Part shown: piece by piece, positions 36,550 to 46,326 of the stretch
Layout of the letters: each line of letters starts with the position of its first letter
Numbering within the stretch: the stretch's first letter is position 1
DNA from: Oscillospiraceae bacterium
Lineage (GTDB): Bacteria > Bacillota > Clostridia > Oscillospirales > CAG-272
Direction of reading: 5' to 3'
NCBI GenBank assembly: GCA_022009675.1
Contig: CP091718.1
Location: 620,001-684,000, forward strand
Length of the DNA: 64,000 nt
The notes under the pieces: generated by a model
What the model was told of the DNA's origin: nothing
Databases searched by the model: none
The model's input: the letters and a program-made list of their open reading frames with translations, nothing else
Translations under genes and position numbers: made by a program

Positions 36550-37545
36550 CCGGAGCAGGAAGCATATTTCGTGCCCGGCGGGGGGCTTGCCCCAGCCTCG
36601 CCGGCTCGGCGGGCGTTGGCGGTACCCAGCGGGGGGCTTGCCCTCTTTGCCGCCTGCCGACCTTGCCTTTAGCTTGCTTTTTCTGCCCCCATCCCCTCAA
36701 CCCCCTTCCCTCCGGGGAAGGGGGAGACTTTGTTTTTCTTATGCAAGGGGCTTCGCCCCTTGCATCCCAGGGACTGGATGGGACGCGGCACTGGCTCGAC
36801 CCTGCGTTGGCGGTGCCCGGCGGGGGGCTTGCCTTCTTTGCCGCCTGCCGCCCCTGCCTTTAGCTTTGTTTCCTGCCCCCATCCCTCCCACCCCCTTCCC
36901 CTCCGGGGAAAGGGGAGATTTTTAGTTTTTCTTATGCAAGGGGCTCCGCCCCTTGCGTCCCCAGGGGCTGGATGGAACGCGGCACTGGCTCGACCTGCGT
37001 TGGCGGTGCCTTGCGGGGGCTTGCCCTCTTTGCCGCCTGCCGCTCCTGCCTTTAGCTTTGCCTTTTTGCCCCCATCCCCTCAACCCCTTCCCACCGGGAA
37101 GGGGGAGATTTTAGTTTATTTTCGCCGGGGGCTCCGCCCCCCGGCACCCCGGCATCAGACCGCTTGCGGCACTTACAGAACCTGCCGAACAACAAGTACC
37201 CAGCAGCTGAACCCGGGCGGCACCACTTGCCGGGAACGCTTTCTATCGGTTTTTGCGGCGAACCATGGGTTCAGCCCCGGGGATGCAAGGGGCGAAGCCC
37301 CTTGCATGAAATAATCTTAGTCACCCCTTCCCCTCCGGGGAAGGGGGTTGGGAGGGATGGGGGGCAAAAGGCAAAGCTAAAAGGCAGGAGCGGTAGGCGG
37401 CAAAGAGGGCAAGCCCCCGGCGGGTACAGTGGCGGCAAGGTCGGCAGGCGACCAACCGGGCAAGCCCCTCCGGGCGCGTGGTTCGCCCCTGCTCCCAGCG
37501 CCGGGGCGGAGGAACGAAACCAAGTCGGGGCGGCGGCAAAACAAA
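36550..37545. repeat. intergenic repeat mosaic 1
   Basis: No gene. Four successive modules, each with a linker containing GGGGCTTGCC, a palindrome of the TCCCCTCCGGGGA type and a palindrome TGCAAGGGGC / GCCCCTTGCA (36742-36764, 36935-36956, variant GCCGGGGGC/GCCCCCCGGC at 37124-37145, and 37284-37306). The last module is inverted relative to the others. Confidence 0.8.
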
Positions 37546-37577
37546 CAAGCCACCCCGGAATAATCCGGGGTGGCTTG
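37545..37577 (-). terminator. terminator of the oleate hydratase gene
   Basis: AAGCCACCCCGGA and TCCGGGGTGGCTT with loop ATAA, followed by T-rich sequence on the minus strand. Confidence 0.85.
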
Positions 37578-37631
37578 TCAAACCGGTGCCGGTCGCAACC
37601 GAACAGCCGGCGCCGACTGCGGCTTACCGCA

Positions 37632-39428
37632 TCACTTTATCAGACCGCTCTCCTTCAGCAGTATCTCAATATCGGTCCCGCGAGCCTTTTTTTCATCACC
37701 ACGTTGAGCAGCTTTCTTTCCTTGAAAGACAGCTTGACGTCGGTAATGGGCTTCTTGTCAATGGCGTAGTAGCAGGCGCGCAGAAGCTCACGCACATCGT
37801 ACTTGCTGCCCCAGACCTCCGGAACACCGCGGTCAATGTCAAGCAGCGTGTACACAGACTCCATACCGGTACGCATGGAGTATTCCGTCGTGAAGATCGT
37901 ATCGCGGGGCGTTTCGGCAAACTGACCGATGAACGCGAAGTTCACGGCTCCGTCCGGCACCACCTTCGGGCGGTCGGACTCCTTCCGCGGCTGGAAGAAG
38001 GCGTTGATATACGGCATATAGCAGGTGGTCGTGTTGCAGGCATCCTTCGCCAGGGCGTCTATCCGGTCGGTCGGAACGCCGAGATGGTACAGCCACTCAC
38101 GGCAGACCTCCTCACCCGTGCAGTCCCGCATTGCCTTCTTTACATAGTTGCCCTCCCGGTTGGTGTTGAGCGAGTACAGCCAGACAAGCACCATGTTCCG
38201 ATCCTGCGACTTGAACTGCGGCTGGCGGTTGATTGTCCAGGAAAGATACCAGTTGTCCGTGCTGTCCTTCACGGTCACAATGCCGCCCGTCGTCACCTTG
38301 CCCGTGCGCGGGTCGCGCTTGCAGACATTCATGATGTGCCGGATGATCTCCTCGTTCGAGGTGGCAACCGTCGCACTCATCCAGTTGGTGGCTTCCACAT
38401 CCCCGCAGAATTTGTCGGGGTTGCCGTACTCGCCGTGCTTTGCCTGTGCGGCAATGGCTTTCCACATATCCCACGACTCGCCGAAGCCGTTCCGGACACC
38501 GGAAAGATCAGGCGCGTGCGTCTGGTCGCCGTAGCAGGAGGTATCCGTGCAGCAGCCGTTCGTGATGAACACAAGATCGTCCTCAATGAGATCAATCGTT
38601 TCCTGCTTGCCATCCTTGACGTACACGATCTGCTTTGCGATCTTTCTGCTGCCCTCGTCCTCAATGATCACGTTCTTTACGTCCATGCCGTACTCGATGC
38701 GCACGCCGTGGGATTCAAGATACTTCACAAGAGGCAGGATCATGCTCTCATACTGGTTGTACTTGGTGAAACGGAGCGCACTGAAGTCGGGCAGTCCGTC
38801 GATGTGATGCACATAGCGGCAGAGATAGCGCTTCATCTCCAGCGCGCTGGACCAGCGCTGGAAGGCAAACATCGTCTGCCAGTAGAGCCAGAAGTTTGTC
38901 TGCCAGAAGGATTCTGGCAGAACCTCGGAAATCTTCTTGTCCTCCAGATCCTTTTCCGGCGTGAGGAACAGCTTGGAGAGCGCCATTGCCGACTTCTTGT
39001 CAAGCTCAAACTTCTTGTCGGTGTGCGCGTCCTTGCCGCGGTTTACCGTCGCACGGCAGAGCGAATAGTTGGGATCGTGCTTGTTGAGCCAGTAGTACTC
39101 GTCCAGCACCGAAACGCCGGGCGTTTCAATTGAGGGAACATCGCGGAATGTGTCCCACATCACCTCAAAGTGGTTATCCATCTCGCGCCCGCCGCGCATA
39201 TAGAATCCCTTGGTCACGTCCCTTGCGCCCGTCGCAGCTGCCTCCGGCAAGCTCCAGCTTCTCAAGAAGATGGATATGCTCGCCCTTCACCTGCCCGTCT
39301 CTTACAAGGTAGAAGGCTGCCGTGAGTCCGGCAAGGCCTGTACCGATGATATATGCTGATTTTTTGTCGGCATCCTTCGGCTTTTCGGGATGTGCAAATG
39401 CCTCATAGGTTCCTGCTGCGTAATACAT
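37632..39428 (-). CDS. ohyA: oleate hydratase (frameshifted)
   Basis: An FAD-dependent fatty-acid double-bond hydratase (myosin-cross-reactive antigen family), converting oleate to 10-hydroxystearate, often to detoxify unsaturated fatty acids. FAD motif: AYIIGTGLAGLTAAFYLVRD. Further family blocks: YMRGGREMDNHFEVMWDTFR, RYLCRYVHHIDGLPDFSALR, TNGCCTDTSCYGDQTHAP, WYLSWTINRQPQFKSQDRNM, FAFIGQFAETPRDTIFTTEY. Frame breaks are an extra G at 39228-39230 and a missing base in the T7 run at 37687-37693; correcting the latter gives the usual end GTDIEILLKESGLIK with stop at 37632. About 598 residues, normal length. It follows a TetR gene on the same strand. Confidence 0.9.
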
Positions 39429-39532
39429 GGGAAACCTCCTGTGATTTTATTTGATTATTACGGGCAATGTCGCTCATCGCCCTGTGTTGCCTATATTATA
39501 CCCCATTTTCCGGCGTTTTCAATAGACAGAAA

Positions 39533-39565
39533 AAGCACTGTGATAAATCATTTATCACAGTGCTT
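39533..39565 (-). terminator. terminator after the TetR gene
   Basis: A perfect 15-bp stem AAGCACTGTGATAAA / TTTATCACAGTGCTT, loop TCA, T-rich tail on the minus strand. It could double as a symmetrical operator for oleate hydratase. Confidence 0.7.
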
Positions 39566-39622
39566 CCATGTGTAAAAATTTTTATCAGATCGGGCTTTTT
39601 GATAAAAACCCGCCGGGGCTTC

Positions 39623-40177
39623 TCATATTCTGAAGCGCCGGAGCGCATCGGCAAGCGAATCCTTCATCAGGATGGCGAGTTTATCCACTATCAATTTGGG
39701 ATCCGCCTTCATATCGTCCTTTATCCAGTCGAGCATGATGCCTATGAACACATACGAATACACCCGCGCGATAAACTCCTTGTCCTCCTCGCGCACGGTG
39801 ATCCCCTCCGCCTGCTCGTCTATCACGCCCATCAGCAGGTTGTCCGTAAGCGGTTTCAGGTACTTTTCCACCTGCGCGCGATCCACGCAGCGGTATACGT
39901 TCATCACGAAGGGCTTGTTGGCAAGCACTGCCTCAAATATGTTGAGGAAGCCCTCCTGCCATGTGTCGTGCGTTTTCTTTTCCTCCAGCGCCTTTCTCGC
40001 GTCCTCCAGGCAGGACCACTCCACAAGATCGTAAATGTCCTTGAAATGGTAGTAAAACGTCATCCGGTTGATTCCGCAGTCCTCTGCGATGTCATTGACG
40101 GTGATCTTGGTCAGCGGTTTTTTGAGCAGGAGATTTTTCAGCGATTGTTCAAGCGCTCTTTTCGTTACCTGTGACAT
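39623..40177 (-). CDS. TetR-family regulator (DhaS-like)
   Basis: An intact 184-residue repressor. Helix-turn-helix: PLTKITVNDIAEDCGINRMT then FYYHFKDIYDLVEWSCLEDA. The C-terminal part (FLNIFEAVLANKPFVMNVYR, SYVFIGIMLDWIKDDMKADP) resembles the DhaS/TetR_C_8 group. The start at 40177 was chosen because MSQVTKRALEQSLKNLL is the usual beginning. It lies directly upstream of oleate hydratase on the same strand, so it may sense fatty acids and control that gene; this is inferred from position. Confidence 0.85.
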   Translation of the reverse strand: MSQVTKRALEQSLKNLLLKKPLTKITVNDIAEDCGINRMTFYYHFKDIYDLVEWSCLEDARKALEEKKTHDTWQEGFLNIFEAVLANKPFVMNVYRCVDRAQVEKYLKPLTDNLLMGVIDEQAEGITVREEDKEFIARVYSYVFIGIMLDWIKDDMKADPKLIVDKLAILMKDSLADALRRFRI

Positions 40178-40306
40178 TTCCGACCTCCGGGCATCTGAGC
40201 TTTCAGGAGCCTCTGATTCATTCGGCGGCACATCTTCGGCACAGCTTTTCCGCCTGCCTTCAGGCGAAAAACCTGTTACCTCACTTCGATCAGTATTTTC
40301 CGGGGT

Positions 40307-40354
40307 AAAACAAATCCGAACCGGTTTCGATGTACGAAGCAGTTCGGATTTGTT
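40307..40354 (-). terminator. terminator after tRNA-Glu
   Basis: AAACAAATCCGAAC / GTTCGGATTTGTTT arms with a 20-base loop. Confidence 0.8.
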
Positions 40355-40359
40355 TCATT

Positions 40360-40435
40360 TGGTGACCCGCAGCAGATTCGAACTGCTGTTACCGCCGTGA
40401 AAGGGCGGTGTCTTAGGCCTCTTGACCAACGGGCC
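40360..40435 (-). tRNA. tRNA-Glu (TTC)
   Basis: 76 nt with encoded CCA. Acceptor GGCCCGT pairs with GCGGGTC; anticodon stem CCGCC/GGCGG with loop CTTTCAC gives TTC. Confidence 0.95.
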
Positions 40436-40499
40436 TGGGGGAAAACCACGGACAAGGGCAGTACCGCTCGGATACGGAACGGCACTACCCTGCCCGATG

Positions 40500-40576
40500 T
40501 GGTAGCGGAGACCGGACTTGAACCTGTGACCTACCGGGTATGAACCGGTTGCTCTAGCCAACTGAGCTACTCCGCC
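40500..40576 (-). tRNA. tRNA-Met (CAT)
   Basis: 77 nt with encoded CCA; acceptor GGCGGAG pairs with CTCCGCT-side partner; anticodon loop TTCATAC gives CAT. The full G1 acceptor pairing suggests elongator rather than initiator. Confidence 0.9.
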
Positions 40577-40610
40577 ATGGCCTTTGCCGCTGTCCTGACA
40601 GCGCTTGGCT

Positions 40611-40639
40611 ATTATATCATATTGCGCCGCTTCTGTCAA
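40611..40639 (-). promoter_or_regulatory. tRNA-Met/Glu promoter
   Basis: Minus strand TTGACA (40639-40634), 17-base spacer, TATAAT (40616-40611). Confidence 0.9.
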
Positions 40640-40654
40640 GGGCTTTTGAAAATT

Positions 40655-41575
40655 TTTTTGCAGGGCGCAGCTACAGGGGGAGGAAGTTTTTCCCCCTTTG
40701 CCGCCTGCCAACCCCCGCCTTTGGCTTACTTCCCTGCCCCTCCCCCGCCGGAGACAGCAGCGGCAGGCGAGCAGGCGAGGCGGGGGACAGCTCTCCCGCC
40801 GGGGACAGCGGCGGCAGGCGAGCAGGCGAGGCGGGGCAGCCCCCGCCAGCGCGCGATACGTCCCTGCTCCAGTGCCGCCCGACGGGTGGGGGGCAGGGGA
40901 CCGCTCCCCGTACGGCATTTGTTCGACCTGCCCCGGGGAGAGGACCATCTCAAACGCCGAAGTTCCTCTCCCCCGGTCCCCCTCTCCTTGGCTGCCGGCA
41001 CTGCTCAAGGCAAACAATTTCTGTCGGTTTTGCGGTGAACCGCAGGTTCAACCCCGGGGATGCAAGGGGCGAAGCCCCTTGCATAAAATAACCTTGTCTC
41101 CCCCTTCCCCGCCGGGGAAGGGGGACGAGGGGATAGGGGGCAGAGAAGAAAGCTAAAGGCGGGATTGGCAGGCGGCAAGAAAGGCAAGCCCCCGCGGCAC
41201 TTGCTCGATCTGCCCCGGGGGAGAGGACCATCTCAAACGCCGCCGTCGCGTGCGACGGATAGTTCCATCTCCCCCGGTCCCCCTCTCCTTGGCTGCCGGC
41301 ACTGCCAATAGAAAGGCTGTTCTATCGTTTTTTCGCCTAACCTCGGGCTCCCCCTGCACCGGGTACCTGCTTGGCAGGCTCAACCGGTGCCGCCCGGGTT
41401 CAGCCCAGGGGATGCAAGGGGCGAAGCCCCTTGCATAAGAAAAGCTAAAAATCTCCCCCTTCCCCGGCGGGGAAGGGGGTCGGGGAGATAGGGGGCGAAA
41501 AAGGCAAGCTAACGGCATGGTCGGCAGGCGACAAAGAAGGCAAGCCCCGCCGGGTTACCCCCCTCAAAAAATAAA
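40655..41575. repeat. intergenic repeat mosaic 2
   Basis: No gene. Contains a direct duplication of a GCGGCAGGCGAGCAGGCGAG segment (about 40760 and 40810), two copies of the ~115-bp unit (40921-41035 and 41209-41340), and the palindrome TGCAAGGGGC at 41061-41083 and 41413-41435 with adjacent TTCCCCGGCGGGGAA hairpins. Confidence 0.8.
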
Positions 41576-41601
41576 CCTACACGCAAATTGTCAACAATCT
41601 A

Positions 41602-41630
41602 TTGACTTCCGGGCGGAATAAGAGTATAAT
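41602..41630 (+). promoter_or_regulatory. promoter of the XRE regulator
   Basis: TTGACT, 17-base spacer, TATAAT, about 50 bases before the ATG. Confidence 0.8.
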
Positions 41631-41682
41631 GAAGCCAGTCAGGGATCGAGCGGATCCCGGAAGGGCGCGGTGAACAGACAGG

Positions 41683-42858
41683 ATGGAAAAAATCCGGATA
41701 GGAGAGCAGATAAGACTGCTCAGGCGAAAGAACGACGTAACGCAGGATCAGTTGGCGGGACACCTCGGCGTGACACCGCAGGCAGTGTCACGATGGGAAT
41801 CCGGCGTGTGCTACCCGGACATGGGGTACCTGCCAGCCATTGCGGATTTCTTCAGCGTCAGCATGGATGAACTGCTCTGCTACGCCGACAGGCGCACGGA
41901 AAAACGCGTGCAGGACTGCATCGGGCAGGTAGACGCACTGCTGGAGGCGGAGCGGGTTCCGGAAGCGCTGGAACTGCTGCGCAGGACCATGGCAGAGGTA
42001 CCGTCCAGCTGCGCCCTGCGGCTGGAGGCGGCGGAGGTGCTGTCGCTGTATGCCGAGACGGTGGCGGAGAAAACGGCAGGGAACGAGTCCGCCCGGAGCG
42101 CGGCACGCACAGCCATCGGCGCCGCGCTGGGCGAGGCGGTGTCGCTCTGCCGGCACATTCTGGAGGATTGCAGTGACGACGTCCTGCGCGACCGTACCAA
42201 GCGGATGCTGTGCGACATCTACGCGCACCAGCTGGATGACAGCGTGCAGGCACTGGAAATCGCCGAGCAGTTCCACGATATGGCATACTGTCGGGAGATC
42301 ATCAAGGCAACCGTGCTGACCGGCGAGACCGCCTTCCGGCAGGCGCAGGAAAACCTCATCCTGTTTGCCGACAACATCTGGTGGCATCTGTACAATCTCG
42401 CCTGCGTGCCGGATATTTCCGGCGGGCGTTACACGGTGGACGGGAAGCTGGAGCTGCTTTCCACCGGTGTGGAGATATTCCGCCTGATATTCGGGGATGA
42501 GCCGCTGTTCTACGCGGACAGGCTTGCCAACTCCTGCCGGCAGATGGCGTTGCTGTACATGGAAAAAGGGGACACCGACGCCGCGCTGGAGCAGATCGAA
42601 CGGATGGCGGACTATGCCGTCGCCTACGACAGGCGCCCTGCCGAGGCGGTTTACGGTTCGGCGCTCATCAACCGCGTCACCTCTTCCCGCGCGTCGGACG
42701 GGACGGGACGCCAAACCGATCCGGACGCCGGCAAGTGTGCCAGACTGCTGCCGCACCTGACGGGGAGCCGCGTGTTTGCCCCGTTGCAGGATCACCCGCG
42801 CTTCCGTGCGGCGGTCGGGCGAATGACCGACTGCGCCGCCGGAAACCCTATCAAATAA
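41683..42858 (+). CDS. XRE-family regulator with helical C-terminal domain
   Basis: An intact 391-residue protein. Residues 5-62 form an XRE helix-turn-helix (IRLLRRKNDVTQDQLAGHLG, VTPQAVSRWESGVCYPDMGY). The remaining ~320 residues are helical with TPR-like pairs (VPEALELLRRTMAEVPSSCA, MALLYMEKGDTDAALEQIER), as in many clostridial regulators whose C-terminus senses a peptide or metabolite. No membrane segment. It may be co-transcribed with the small metal-binding gene 38 bases downstream. Ligand and targets unknown. Confidence 0.85.
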   Translation: MEKIRIGEQIRLLRRKNDVTQDQLAGHLGVTPQAVSRWESGVCYPDMGYLPAIADFFSVSMDELLCYADRRTEKRVQDCIGQVDALLEAERVPEALELLRRTMAEVPSSCALRLEAAEVLSLYAETVAEKTAGNESARSAARTAIGAALGEAVSLCRHILEDCSDDVLRDRTKRMLCDIYAHQLDDSVQALEIAEQFHDMAYCREIIKATVLTGETAFRQAQENLILFADNIWWHLYNLACVPDISGGRYTVDGKLELLSTGVEIFRLIFGDEPLFYADRLANSCRQMALLYMEKGDTDAALEQIERMADYAVAYDRRPAEAVYGSALINRVTSSRASDGTGRQTDPDAGKCARLLPHLTGSRVFAPLQDHPRFRAAVGRMTDCAAGNPIK

Positions 42859-42896
42859 AATCACCTTATCAAATAAAAACAGGGAGGACAAACAAT

Positions 42897-43106
42897 ATGC
42901 AGAAAATCATGTACGTGGAAGGAATGATGTGCGCGCACTGTGAGGCGCGCGTGCGCAAGGCGCTGGAGGCGCTCCCCTTCGTGGAGAAGGCAGAACCGGA
43001 TCACAGCGCCGGGCGCGTAACCGTAACGCTGTCCGCTCCCGGCTCCGACGGCGAGCTGACGCGCGTCGTGACCGAGGCGGGCTACACCGTCCGGAGCATC
43101 GGGTAA
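42897..43106 (+). CDS. heavy-metal-associated (HMA) domain protein, CopZ-like
   Basis: An intact 69-residue single HMA domain: MYVEGMMCAHCEARVRKALE carries the metal-binding C-x-x-C (CAHC), followed by VEKAEPDHSAGRVTVTL and AGYTVRSIG. It binds Cu(I) or a similar soft metal in the cytoplasm and delivers it to an exporter or regulator. AGGGAGGACAAACAAT precedes the ATG. No P-type ATPase gene is nearby, so its partner must be elsewhere. A strong terminator follows. Confidence 0.9.
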   Translation: MQKIMYVEGMMCAHCEARVRKALEALPFVEKAEPDHSAGRVTVTLSAPGSDGELTRVVTEAGYTVRSIG

Positions 43107-43119
43107 CGGGACAGCCGAC

Positions 43120-43160
43120 ATAGCCCCCCGACACCGGGAAACCCGGTGCCGGGGGGCTAT
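43120..43160 (+). terminator. terminator after HMA gene
   Basis: ATAGCCCCCCG / CGGGGGGCTAT stem continuing into CACCGGG/CCCGGTG. Confidence 0.9.
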
Positions 43161-43246
43161 GCTTATAGTTTACGGCAACCCCTGTTTTTCTCCGTTCAGT
43201 CGGTGCGAATGCACGCCGGCGGAAAATCCCCGCAACGCCCTGCCTG

Positions 43247-45624
43247 TCAGCTCTTGAACTGCCGGATCAGCTCACAGAGCAGGTCATAGCGGAAGGTGCC
43301 CTCGGCATCGGACGGCTCCAGATCAGCGGAGAAGCCGAGGGACGCGGCAGACCACTCGTTCCACGCGCTGACCAGCGCGATACGGGCGCCCAGCGCGTCG
43401 GCGCGTGCGAACTGCCTGCGAAGCGTCTCGCCGGACTCAAAGCCGCAAGCGGCAACATAGGCGGTGTCTCCCTCCTTGCCCTGCCCGCTCCATGCGGCGG
43501 AGCAGGAGACAGCCTCGGCAAGGCGCCCCCGGACGGACAGCACCTGCGCATCCCGGTCGCGGCGCGTCCAGTAGACAGGCGCGGTAAGGTCTGCCGGCTC
43601 GATCAGGGCAGTCTGCACGCCCGCATAGTCGGTCATCCAGCGGACCGTGAACCGGTCGTCCTTCCAGTCCGGATTGGTTCCCAGACGGGCAGGCGTTCCG
43701 CCATAGCAGAGCAGGAGCGGCTTCCCCTCATAGCAGAAGTACAAATCCGGGTATTTTTCCGCGTATGCCCGGTAAACCTGATCCGCCTTCCTCTGGTGAC
43801 TGCCCCCCGCGATGCCCATCTGACCGGTCGTGCCGGGTCCCAGCAGGATGCAGATGCGCGGCGCACCGGGAATGGACGACCATATTTCAAACAGCAGATC
43901 GGTCGTTTCCTCGATGGTGCGGTACTCGGAGCGCTTATCCCCGGCGGTGTCGGGGTCATACAGCGTATTGCGTGACCAGTCCACGTACACGAAATCCACG
44001 CCCGCGGCGGCAAGCCAGACGCCGTGCCGGTAGATAATCTCCCGGTCATCCGAGGTGTACGCGCCCAGCAGCGGACGGGCGGCACTGCCCCACGACTTGG
44101 CGGCAGTGTGTCCGGCGGTGTAGGCAATGCCGACCAGCCGCGCGGCAGGATCCGTCGCGGTATACTTGCCGACGCCGGTTTTGTCAAAGTCCGGTGTCGT
44201 CCGGTCGTAGACAGTTGTCTCGTACAGGCGGTAGCGCTCATCCATGACGGCAGTCAGCCGCTCGGCATCCTGCGCGGCATCCGGGAAAATGTACAGCGTA
44301 TCCTCGCCGCACAGGGCGGTATACCCCAGCATGGGCGCGAGCCAGTCCGCGCAGAGAAGCAGTCCGTTCCCGCGCCTTACGACCGTGGGGAACGGCGACG
44401 CAACGCCGTTGACGCCGACGCTGTCCTCGCCTGCCCGGAAGGTCAGCGTCAGAAGCCGGCGGCTCAGTGTGGCGGTGTTTCCGTTGAAGGAATAGGAAAA
44501 TCCGAACAGTGTCGCCAGCGCCTGCGCATCCGCCAGATAGTGTCCGTCCACCCGGACGGTCGGCAGGGCGGCGCTGTACTGCACCTTATCGCGGAACAGA
44601 TAGTCCCGTTCCGCCTTGAGCGCCACGGTGCCGGCGGTAGTCGCATACGAGGCGGACACCTTGGACACCGCGCTCAGCGCGGACAGGCACCCGTTGGTGT
44701 TATGGGACAGAATGCGGGTATAGCCGAGATTTGCGCCGTGCGCGATCCGGTTCAGTCCGGCGGACGCAACCTCCGTTCCGGCGGCATTGAACAGCCGGAC
44801 GGCGGTATCCGAAAAGCGGGCTGTCGCAACGGCGGTCTCCTCAACGAACACGCGCAGGACGGAGCCGTCATCCTCCGCCCGCAGGGAAACACCGGCGTCA
44901 AGTCCGGCGGGCAGATTCACGGCAAGCTGAACCGGCGTGGTATCCCCGCCGAGGCAGGCGAAGACCGCCTTGTCCCGGACGATAATCCACAGTCCGCTGT
45001 CGGTATAGATATGCCCCGCATCGGTGCAGCGCAGTCCCAGCATGACGGCAGACGTCACCTTGGCGGCACCCGTGGAGTTTGTGGCGCCCACGCGGGCGGT
45101 CACGGTGCAGGGGGCGTTCATACTGCGGGCAAATCCGACCGCCGCCCAGCGGTCGGCAGGGACAGTCAGTCCCTGCTCGCCCGCTGTCATGTCCCCGCTC
45201 TGCGAGAAGCGCAGATTGGCATCGGCGCGCAGGGCGTTCAGGCTGGCTCCCGCGAAATTATACTGCATATCATACCCGGCGGATTCCCCGCGCAGGATGG
45301 GCGTCAGATCGGCAGGCTCCCCTGCGGGAACCCGGATATGCGCCGGCTCCGTTTCGGTATCCGTTTCGGCGGGGGCGGAAGCGGTTCCGGTCTCCCTCGC
45401 CTGCCCGGGTGTCTGTTTCCGGAAGAGTCTCCGAGGCGCTGTCCGGATCTGTCGCGGCAGAAGACGTGGTCGCAGCCTCGCCGGTTCCGGTCGCGGGAGC
45501 GAAAAACGGTATCATCCCCCCGCCCGTTCCGGACTCGTCTGTCCCCGACGGTTTTCCCTTTACAGGCGGCGATACAGCTGGCGAGCAGAAGCAGGGCGAG
45601 TGCGGCGGCAATCCTCTTTTTCAT
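43247..45624 (-). CDS. lipoprotein with copper-amine-oxidase-like stalk and glycosidase-like domain (frameshifted N-terminus)
   Basis: The signal MKKRIAAALALLLLASCIAA then C gives a lipid anchor. A Thr/Gly/Ala linker follows in two further frames (breaks near 45560 and 45400). From 45268 onward 673 residues are continuous. A beta-rich domain (residues ~1-215 of this part) precedes a copper-amine-oxidase-N-like stalk module (VRVDGHYLADAQALATLFGF, SVGVNGVASPFPTVVRRGNG). The C-terminal barrel has features of GH71/GH99-like enzymes: RLVGIAYTAGHTAAKSWGSA, WLAAAGVDFVYVDWSRNTLY, and VSAWNEWSAASLGFSADLEP, where WNEW carries acid residues. Predicted extracellular glycan hydrolase; family placement is tentative. 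Confidence 0.65.
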
Positions 45625-45747
45625 GACGGCAGATCCTCCTCAGAACAGGGTGCATCCGGACGGACGCTGTTTCCGGTTGCGTTTTTGTACTATTTTGTAC
45701 CATTATACCTATTATACCCGTTCTGTCGGATTTTGTCAAGGAGTATT

Positions 45748-45917
45748 TTAAGGCATTACCGCGCAATCCACGCATGGCACACTTGCTTGCGTCTTTTCCG
45801 TCATACTTCACAAAAATCCTTGTCAGTAGCTCTACTACAGCCTGCGAATTTTTGTATTGTCTGACGAAAAATCCGACTGCGCAATTGTACCATCGGAATT
45901 GCGCGGCAATGCCTTAA
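45748..45917. mobile_element. MITE-like 170-bp palindromic element
   Basis: Terminal inverted repeats of about 22 bp (TTAAGGCATTACCGCGCAAT left; ATTGCGCGGCAATGCCTTAA right), bounded by TA on both sides. The interior is itself an imperfect palindrome (CGTCATAC...ACAAAAATCC against GAATTTTTGT...GTCTGACG). No coding capacity. The layout fits a non-autonomous Tc1/mariner-IS630-type element. Confidence 0.65.
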
Positions 45918-46050
45918 CAAACGGCGAAGGGGCTTCGCCTCTTGCATCCCCGGTCGGACGGGACACGGCACAGGTTTTCTGCAATAATTCACAAATATCC
46001 AGTCGCTTTTTTGTACACCTGCACAAATCCGGCGTTTTTGAAAAAATACC

Positions 46051-46079
46051 TTGACATACGCCGCCGCTTGTGCTATAAT
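46051..46079 (+). promoter_or_regulatory. tRNA-Val promoter
   Basis: TTGACA, 17-base spacer, TATAAT. Confidence 0.9.
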
Positions 46080-46092
46080 AATCAGGTCACAA

Positions 46093-46169
<77 letters not shown>

Positions 46170-46174
46170 ATACG

Positions 46175-46215
46175 AAATCCGAGTCTTTGCCGGACGGCAG
46201 AGGCTCGGATTTTTT
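46175..46215 (+). terminator. terminator after tRNA-Val
   Basis: AAATCCGAG / CTCGGATTTTTTC arms. Confidence 0.85.
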
Positions 46216-46256
46216 CGCACCCGTCTCACTTCCCCGAAAAGAACGCGGAACCCCCT

Positions 46257-46290
46257 GCACATCCCGAAGCGGGATTGTGCAGGGGGTTCC
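46257..46290 (-). terminator. terminator of the CxxC protein gene
   Basis: GGAACCCCCTGCAC / GTGCAGGGGGTTCC stem with an inner CCCG/CGGG pair. Confidence 0.8.
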
Positions 46291-46326
46291 CGTATGCCGG
46301 CGCCTGCCGGGCACCGGATTTTCCCG

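Noticed and set aside
36550..37545. Small proline/arginine-rich proteins in the repeat mosaics (for example 36401-36925)
   Set aside because: Frames in these intervals only translate the palindromic repeats in different phases and recur with the repeats in every mosaic.
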